Assembly (NCBI GenBank): GCA_036404435.1
Contig: DASWZN010000047.1
Coordinates: 1 to 64,000, forward strand
Direction of reading: 5' to 3'
Length of the DNA: 64,000 bases
Origin: DASWZN01 sp036404435
GTDB lineage: Bacteria; Acidobacteriota; Terriglobia; Bryobacterales; Bryobacteraceae
Shown: piece by piece, positions 61,001-64,000 of the stretch
Layout: every line of letters begins with the position of its first letter
How positions within the stretch are numbered: position 1 is the first letter of the stretch
The notes under the pieces: model-generated
What the model was told of the DNA's origin: nothing
Database searches by the model: none
Seen by the model: only the letters and a program-made list of their open reading frames with translations
Made by a program: the position numbers and the translations under genes

Positions 61001-61058
61001 CGGCGGCACGACCAGCCTGGGCAACGTGAACTGGTTCCAATTCAGCGGCAGCCACTGA
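58002..61058 (+). CDS. Secreted GH30 glucosylceramidase-like enzyme with three N-terminal repeats
   Basis: A 1018-residue secreted glycosidase. After the signal peptide (SISAAALAVLLALPIAGPVRAQ) come three repeats of about 127 residues (about 38-157, 167-285, 294-413), each with TPCRxxDTR, GPFGGP, a C-x-IP, YSLNVTVVP and DVILDINGYF. The GH30 domain starts near 455: EVEGFGAAFTD, SFMRIPMGASD, SLQNEP (acid/base E624) and WETEHSGG (nucleophile E724). The last 130 residues resemble a CBM6 module. Substrates of GH30 include glucosylceramide, beta-1,6-glucan and xylan; which one applies is unknown. Confidence 0.85.
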   Translation: MRKSHVSRPWLSISAAALAVLLALPIAGPVRAQSPAGLQFIPVTPCRIADTRNAAGPFGGPSLAGNSSRSFVIPQSGCGIPTTAQAYSLNVTVVPQGVLYYLTLWPTGQSQPLVSTLNSWQGAVVANAAIVPAGTGGAVSVYVTNTTDVILDINGYFDSPSVGGSLSFYPAQPCRVADTRGAAGPFGGPSMTSDQSRSFAVPSSGCNIPSGASAYSMNVTVVPDGLLGYLTAWPTGQSQPNVSTLNSQQGKIVANAAIVPAGTNGAMSVFVTDPTDVVLDIDGYFGAPGNTGALSFYPVTPCRVVDTRSPGGPFGGPTLAAGATRSFAIPAGGCSIPSTAAAYSLNVTVVPDGSLPYLTAWPTGSPQPFVSTLNSGDGTVVANAAIVPAGANGAISVYAAGQTDVILDINGYFAPTVAVFLTTDPATSSQTQLMAAQPSVAFATGSGGSGSGNVIFVDETQTYQEVEGFGAAFTDSACWLLETVAPPSALPGVLNNLFTRNNGGIGLSFMRIPMGASDIALNDYSYDDLPAGQTDPTLANFSVAHDQAYIIPLILQAKALNPAMKLMANPWSPPGWMKTSGSMIGGSLLSTPSIYTAFANYFVKFAQAYSAAGISIDYFSLQNEPLIQPPPTNYPGMYMDAPTQTTILRDYVLPAFTSAGITPRVLVYDHNWDTPSYPTTVLTDPTIQASAQVAGTAWHGYGGAPGAQTTLQNEFPAKGNWETEHSGGTWITDQVKNDFEEITLVMRNWGKSYVKWSLALNENRGPNTGGCNTCSPLVTVNSQSGAITYYIDYYTLGHFSRFVLPGATRVYSSNGAGIVTAAFVNPDQSKVLVAFNDTGASQTFQVQWGAYSFTYALAALSGATFTWSGTQNGGYTVSAGTQIQVSSYNNSLGIETEITSDSTGGYDMGYSSGGSYAAYNNVDFGNGFSALSARVACDPANGGNCGGTLEFHLDSATGPLAGSVTIPATGGWQVWQTVQGTASASAVGLHDLYMVFNAPAGGTTSLGNVNWFQFSGSH

Positions 61059-61061
61059 GTG

Positions 61062-61126
61062 GTGGCGCACGCTTCAGCGTGCCGTGTCGGCACTCGTGCC
61101 GACACCGTGGCGTGGGTTGCGCCACG
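61062..61126. repeat. Double-hairpin intergenic repeat (second family)
   Basis: GTGGCGCA (from 61062) pairs with TGCGCCAC (to 61126) as an outer stem. Inside, GCACGC-TTCA-GCGTGC and GTGTCGGCA-CTCG-TGCCGACAC (61084-61105) form two hairpins. It lies between two convergent genes and probably also stops transcription. The sequence differs from the GGCAGGCC family. Confidence 0.75.
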
Positions 61127-61130
61127 CAGT

Positions 61131-61526
61131 TCAGCGCAGCTTCATCTTGCGATGCTCTTTGAGGATGCAGCGGTCCATCACCACCGTGAGGCCCGCGGCG
61201 CGGGCGCGCTCGGCCGCCTCTTCGTGGACCACGCCTTCCTGCATCCAGACCGCCTTGGCGCCGATGCGGATGGCGGCCTCGACGATCTCCGGCACGTACT
61301 CCGGCCGGCGGAAAACGTCCACGATGTCCACCGGCACGGGCACCGAGTCCAGGTCCGGGTAGGCCTTCTCGCCGAGCACTTCGCTCTCCTGCGGATTCAC
61401 CGGAACGATGCGGTAACCCGCGCTCTGCATGTATTCGGAGACGCCGTAGCTCGGCCGCGCACGGCGGCTCGAGAGGCCGACCACCGCGATCGTCCTGGCG
61501 CTCGTCAGCAACTCCGCAATCGTCAT
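61131..61526 (-). CDS. yccU: CoA-binding domain protein, YccU-like
   Basis: A 131-residue Rossmann-fold protein of the CoA-binding (YccU) family. Conserved blocks: IAVVGLSSRRARPSYGVSEYM, RIVPVNPQESEVLG and AVWMQEGVVHEEAAERARAA, ending VVMDRCILKEHRK. These proteins bind CoA or related nucleotides; a clear cellular role is not known. The start overlaps the rluB stop by 4 bases, making it the last gene of the scpA-scpB-rluB operon. A double hairpin follows. Confidence 0.85.
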   Translation of the reverse strand: MTIAELLTSARTIAVVGLSSRRARPSYGVSEYMQSAGYRIVPVNPQESEVLGEKAYPDLDSVPVPVDIVDVFRRPEYVPEIVEAAIRIGAKAVWMQEGVVHEEAAERARAAGLTVVMDRCILKEHRKMKLR

Positions 61527-62245
61527 CCCAGTCCCAGCGATTTTCGCAGGCGCTCGATCTCGACCGCAGTGAGCTGGCGGTAGTATCCCGGCTTCAGCGC
61601 GCCCAGTTCCACGAAGCCGATCTTGACCCGTCTCAGCTTCTCGACCAGCCGGCCGAAAGACTTGAACATCTCCCGAATCTGGTGGTGGCGCCCTTCGATC
61701 AGCCGCACCTCATACCACGGATTCTCGGCCTTCCGCACCAGCCACAGCCCGGCCGGAGCGGTGCGCCGCCCGTGCAGCGGAACGCCGTCGCGGAATTCCT
61801 TCTCCTGCTGAGGCGTGAGCAGCCCGTTGACCTTCACCAGGTAGGTCTTGGGGAGGTGCTTGGATGCGGACATGACGGCGTTGGCCAGCTCGCCGTCGTT
61901 GGTCAGCAGCAGCAAGCCTTCGCTGGCGTAATCGAGCCGCCCCACCGGAAACACGCGTTCCTTGATACTGATGAACTGCATGACGGTGGGCCGCCCCTGC
62001 GGGTCCGAGACCGTAGTCAGCACGCCCTTGGGCTTGTTCAGCGCCAGGCACACAGCGTGGCCGGGTGGACGGATCGCCTTGCCATCGACCTTGATGTGAT
62101 CGTGCTCCATGTCGGCCTTGCTGCCCAGCTCGACGACCACCTGGCCGTTGACGGTGACGCGGCCCTCGACGATCAACTCTTCGGCCTTGCGGCGGCTCGC
62201 CACTCCGGCACGCGCGAGGATCTTCTGCAGGCGCTCCTCAGACAT
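61523..62245 (-). CDS. rluB: 23S/16S rRNA pseudouridine synthase, RluB/RsuA family
   Basis: A 240-residue pseudouridine synthase that modifies ribosomal RNA. An S4 RNA-binding domain (RLQKILARAGVASRRKAEELI) precedes the catalytic block GRLDYASEGLLLLTNDG, whose Asp is the nucleophile, and the RHHQIREMFKSFG motif. RluB (23S U2605) is the best match, with RsuA-type as alternative. ATG at 62245 overlaps the scpB stop, and the gene order scpA-scpB-rluB is common in bacteria. A start two codons earlier is possible. Confidence 0.88.
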   Translation of the reverse strand: MSEERLQKILARAGVASRRKAEELIVEGRVTVNGQVVVELGSKADMEHDHIKVDGKAIRPPGHAVCLALNKPKGVLTTVSDPQGRPTVMQFISIKERVFPVGRLDYASEGLLLLTNDGELANAVMSASKHLPKTYLVKVNGLLTPQQEKEFRDGVPLHGRRTAPAGLWLVRKAENPWYEVRLIEGRHHQIREMFKSFGRLVEKLRRVKIGFVELGALKPGYYRQLTAVEIERLRKSLGLG

Positions 62246-63110
62246 CCTCACCCTCCGTTTGCGGCGCGGCTTCCGGCTCTGGCGCGGCGGCTTCGGGCTC
62301 CGGAAGCGCGGCCTCTGGCTCCTCGCTCACAACATCGGGCTCGTCGCTCACGGTTTCCGGCTCCGGGCTCACGGCCTCCGGCTCCTCGTTCGCGGCTACC
62401 GGCGCCGGGCTCGCGACTTCCAGCTCGTCGCTCACGGCCTCCAGTTCCTCGCTCGCGGCCTCCGGCGCTGGCTGCGCGGCCTCGGGCTCGTCACCGGCCG
62501 CCAGGCGCCTCAGCTCCTCGAACTCCTTCAGGGTCGGCAGCTCGCTCAGGTCCTTCAGGCCGAACTGCACCAGAAAATCCTTGGAGGTCTTGTACAGGAT
62601 GGGGCGGCCCACCACGTTCTTGCGTCCCGCGGCCTGGATGAGCTTGCGGTCGAGCAGGGTCTTGAGCACGCCGGCGCCTTGGACGCCTCGGATCTCCATG
62701 ATCTCCGGCGCCGTGACGGGCTGCTTGTAGGCGATGGTCGCCAGCGTCTCGAGGGCGGCGAGCGACAGCTTCAACGGCGGCTTCAGGCTCTTGGCGAAGG
62801 CGCGCACAGCTTCGTGGTGCTCGGCCTTGGTGGCCATCTTGTAGCCGCCCGCGACCTCGCGCACCATCAGGCCGTGTGCCGGCGCGGCGTACTCGGCCAC
62901 CAACTCCGCGAGCAGGGCTTCGACCCGCTCCGGCGGCTGTTGGAGGGCGGTCGCGATCTGCGCAGCGGTGGCTGGCTCCTCGCACACGTAAACGATGGCC
63001 TCGATGGCGGCCTTGAGGCCGGTCTCGTCGGCCGGCGCAGCCAGCGTCAATTGCTCGGCGACGGCGATCTCCCGGCCGCTCTCTTCGGTCTTCTGGTCGT
63101 CTATTTCCAT
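62238..63110 (-). CDS. scpB: Segregation and condensation protein ScpB with acidic repeat tail
   Basis: A 290-residue ScpB, the winged-helix kleisin partner that binds ScpA in the SMC condensin complex. The domain (AIEAIVYVCEEPATAAQIATAL, then LAALETLATIAYKQPVTAPEI and LIQAAGRKNVVGRPILYKTS) covers about 30-195. The last 85 residues form an acidic, proline-rich tail built from E-P-E-A/E-L-E-V type units, not found in most ScpB proteins (about 190 residues). It follows scpA by 6 bases and overlaps rluB. Confidence 0.9.
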   Translation of the reverse strand: MEIDDQKTEESGREIAVAEQLTLAAPADETGLKAAIEAIVYVCEEPATAAQIATALQQPPERVEALLAELVAEYAAPAHGLMVREVAGGYKMATKAEHHEAVRAFAKSLKPPLKLSLAALETLATIAYKQPVTAPEIMEIRGVQGAGVLKTLLDRKLIQAAGRKNVVGRPILYKTSKDFLVQFGLKDLSELPTLKEFEELRRLAAGDEPEAAQPAPEAASEELEAVSDELEVASPAPVAANEEPEAVSPEPETVSDEPDVVSEEPEAALPEPEAAAPEPEAAPQTEGEDV

Positions 63111-63116
63111 CCGGTC

Positions 63117-63905
63117 CTACTGATAGTCCTTCTCGATGTTCGCCAGGGCGTCGTCGGAGGCGAAAATCTCGTCGAAGCGCTTGTGCGCGCGCAGCGCGAT
63201 TTCGCCGAAGGCGTCCTTCTGCACCAGCACGATGGCCTGCATCCTGACCATCTCCAGCATAGCGAGGAACAGGCAGATCATCGCGCGCCGGCAGCGCTGC
63301 TCCTCGAACAACCCCGCCACTCCGATTCTCTCTCCCCGCGGCTTGCCCTTGAGTAGCGCCGTCAGGTACACGACCATGTCGGGCACGCTGACTTCGTCGT
63401 GGTTGACCTGAAACACGGGGCGGGTCTTGGCGCGATCGAGCACCTGCTCGAAGGTCTTGACCAGGTCGATGAGGGAAACGGCCAGCTCCGGCTCGTCCTG
63501 GTCCGAGAGGAACTGCCCGATCTGGGCGGGCGACCAGACGTTCTCCTCGATCAAGCGCTTCTGCTGGAGCATCTCGGCCGCGTTCTTGTAGCGCTCGTGC
63601 TCGATCAGCCGCTCCACCAGCTCGCGGCGCGGGTCGTCCTCGGGGGCCAGCTTCTCCAGCTCCGGGTCCCGGGGCAGCAGCAGGCGCGACTTGATGTGAA
63701 TCAGGGTCGCGGCCATGAAGATGAACTCCGAGCTCAGCTCCATGTCCAGGGCCGCGGCACGTTCCAGGTACTCGAGGTACTGGGCGGTGATCCTGGCGAT
63801 GGGGATATCCCAGATGTCGATCTGCTGCTTGCGGATCAGATCCAGGAGGAGGTCCAGCGGCCCCTCGTACTTCTCCAGGTGAATGTTCAGCGGTGACTGC
63901 GACAC
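63117..63905 (-). CDS. scpA: Segregation and condensation protein ScpA
   Basis: A 262-residue ScpA kleisin. It bridges the SMC heads and binds ScpB during chromosome compaction. Recognisable blocks: NIHLEKYEGPLDLLLDLIRKQ, DIWDIPIARITAQYLEYL, FIFMAATLIHIKSRLLLP, and a C-terminal winged helix (FLAMLEMVRMQAIVLVQKDAFG). The GTG at 63905 fits the domain start and has a GAAGAG-like box; an in-frame ATG at 63992 would add 29 residues without homology. It opens the scpA-scpB-rluB-yccU operon. Confidence 0.9.
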   Translation of the reverse strand: MSQSPLNIHLEKYEGPLDLLLDLIRKQQIDIWDIPIARITAQYLEYLERAAALDMELSSEFIFMAATLIHIKSRLLLPRDPELEKLAPEDDPRRELVERLIEHERYKNAAEMLQQKRLIEENVWSPAQIGQFLSDQDEPELAVSLIDLVKTFEQVLDRAKTRPVFQVNHDEVSVPDMVVYLTALLKGKPRGERIGVAGLFEEQRCRRAMICLFLAMLEMVRMQAIVLVQKDAFGEIALRAHKRFDEIFASDDALANIEKDYQ

Positions 63906-64000
63906 AGACTCTTCACGATAGCAGGAGCGGAGAGCCGTGCGAAAGCCGGCGCGGGCGGCACGGGCGGAAGAGACTCGTGCCTCGTGATCCATGCTCCGTG

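Noticed and set aside
59118..61070. 650-codon minus-strand open frame opposite the GH30 gene
   Set aside because: Shadow of the repeat and GH30 coding frame; no recognisable domain.

Overview
The window reads as the chromosome of a high-GC soil bacterium, most likely an Acidobacteriota of the Solibacter/Bryobacter type. This is inferred from gene content, not from a marker gene: Tat-exported GMC oxidoreductases with a small subunit 3, a VWFA-type secreted protein, a MoaD-MoaE fusion, an Hfq-like Sm protein, many Ser/Thr-kinase-style genes, and secreted multi-domain glycosidases. No rRNA, tRNA, CRISPR array or intact insertion sequence was found.

Layout. 1-6.8 kb: a DnaC/DnaI-like loader ATPase, a DUF4375 protein, an exported redox module (subunit 3, GMC dehydrogenase, nine-heme cytochrome c), a HIT-EcsC fusion and a YbgC-like thioesterase. 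7-13.1 kb: moaD-moaE fusion, VWFA protein, Hfq-like protein, inositol monophosphatase, then a nucleoside salvage operon (pyrimidine phosphorylase, NupC-type transporter, purine phosphorylase). 13.2-17 kb: two toxin-antitoxin pairs (VapBC, MazEF-like) around a secreted amidohydrolase, then a zinc-lobe quinone oxidoreductase. 17.4-19.7 kb: a CmcI-like methyltransferase and two decayed or frameshifted genes.

19.8-30.2 kb is a co-directional sugar/acyl cluster: GT2, WecD-like acyltransferase, acyl carrier protein, SDR, AMP-forming ligase, LuxE, LuxC, methyltransferase, WecE/RffA aminotransferase and a GT39-like membrane glycosyltransferase. There is no luxAB. The set fits a pathway that makes an unusual reduced acyl group on an ACP and attaches it to a 4-amino-4-deoxy sugar for a surface glycan.

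30.2-39.1 kb is a partial type VI secretion locus: tssK, tssL, tssM and a membrane Ser/Thr kinase with an exported FGE/SUMF1 domain. Divergently transcribed from it is a proline-rich, tail-anchored protein that starts with a degenerate kinase N-lobe and carries seven or eight copies of a G-E-F-T-x-L/M-F motif. This looks like an undescribed kinase-substrate module and is, with the LuxC/LuxE cluster, the most interesting part of the window.

39.2-46 kb: E1 alpha/beta of a 2-oxoacid dehydrogenase, a MITE-like inverted repeat, a PilZ protein, an M23 peptidase with a long structured leader, a receiver-DUF3052 fusion, a beta-propeller protein and an exported aldo/keto reductase. 46-50.8 kb: a secreted Ig-domain nucleoside hydrolase, a VOC pseudogene, an esterase and an EfpL/YeiP translation factor. 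50.9-53.4 kb: an NmrA-like gene split by a lipoprotein gene. 53.6-56.1 kb: a large zinc-ribbon/PD-(D/E)XK-like protein, a possible stand-alone defence gene. 56.4-61 kb: an Fpg/Nei glycosylase, a DUF192 protein and a secreted GH30 enzyme. The right end holds scpA-scpB-rluB-yccU on the minus strand. Hyphenated palindromic repeats of a shared design sit in many intergenic gaps.
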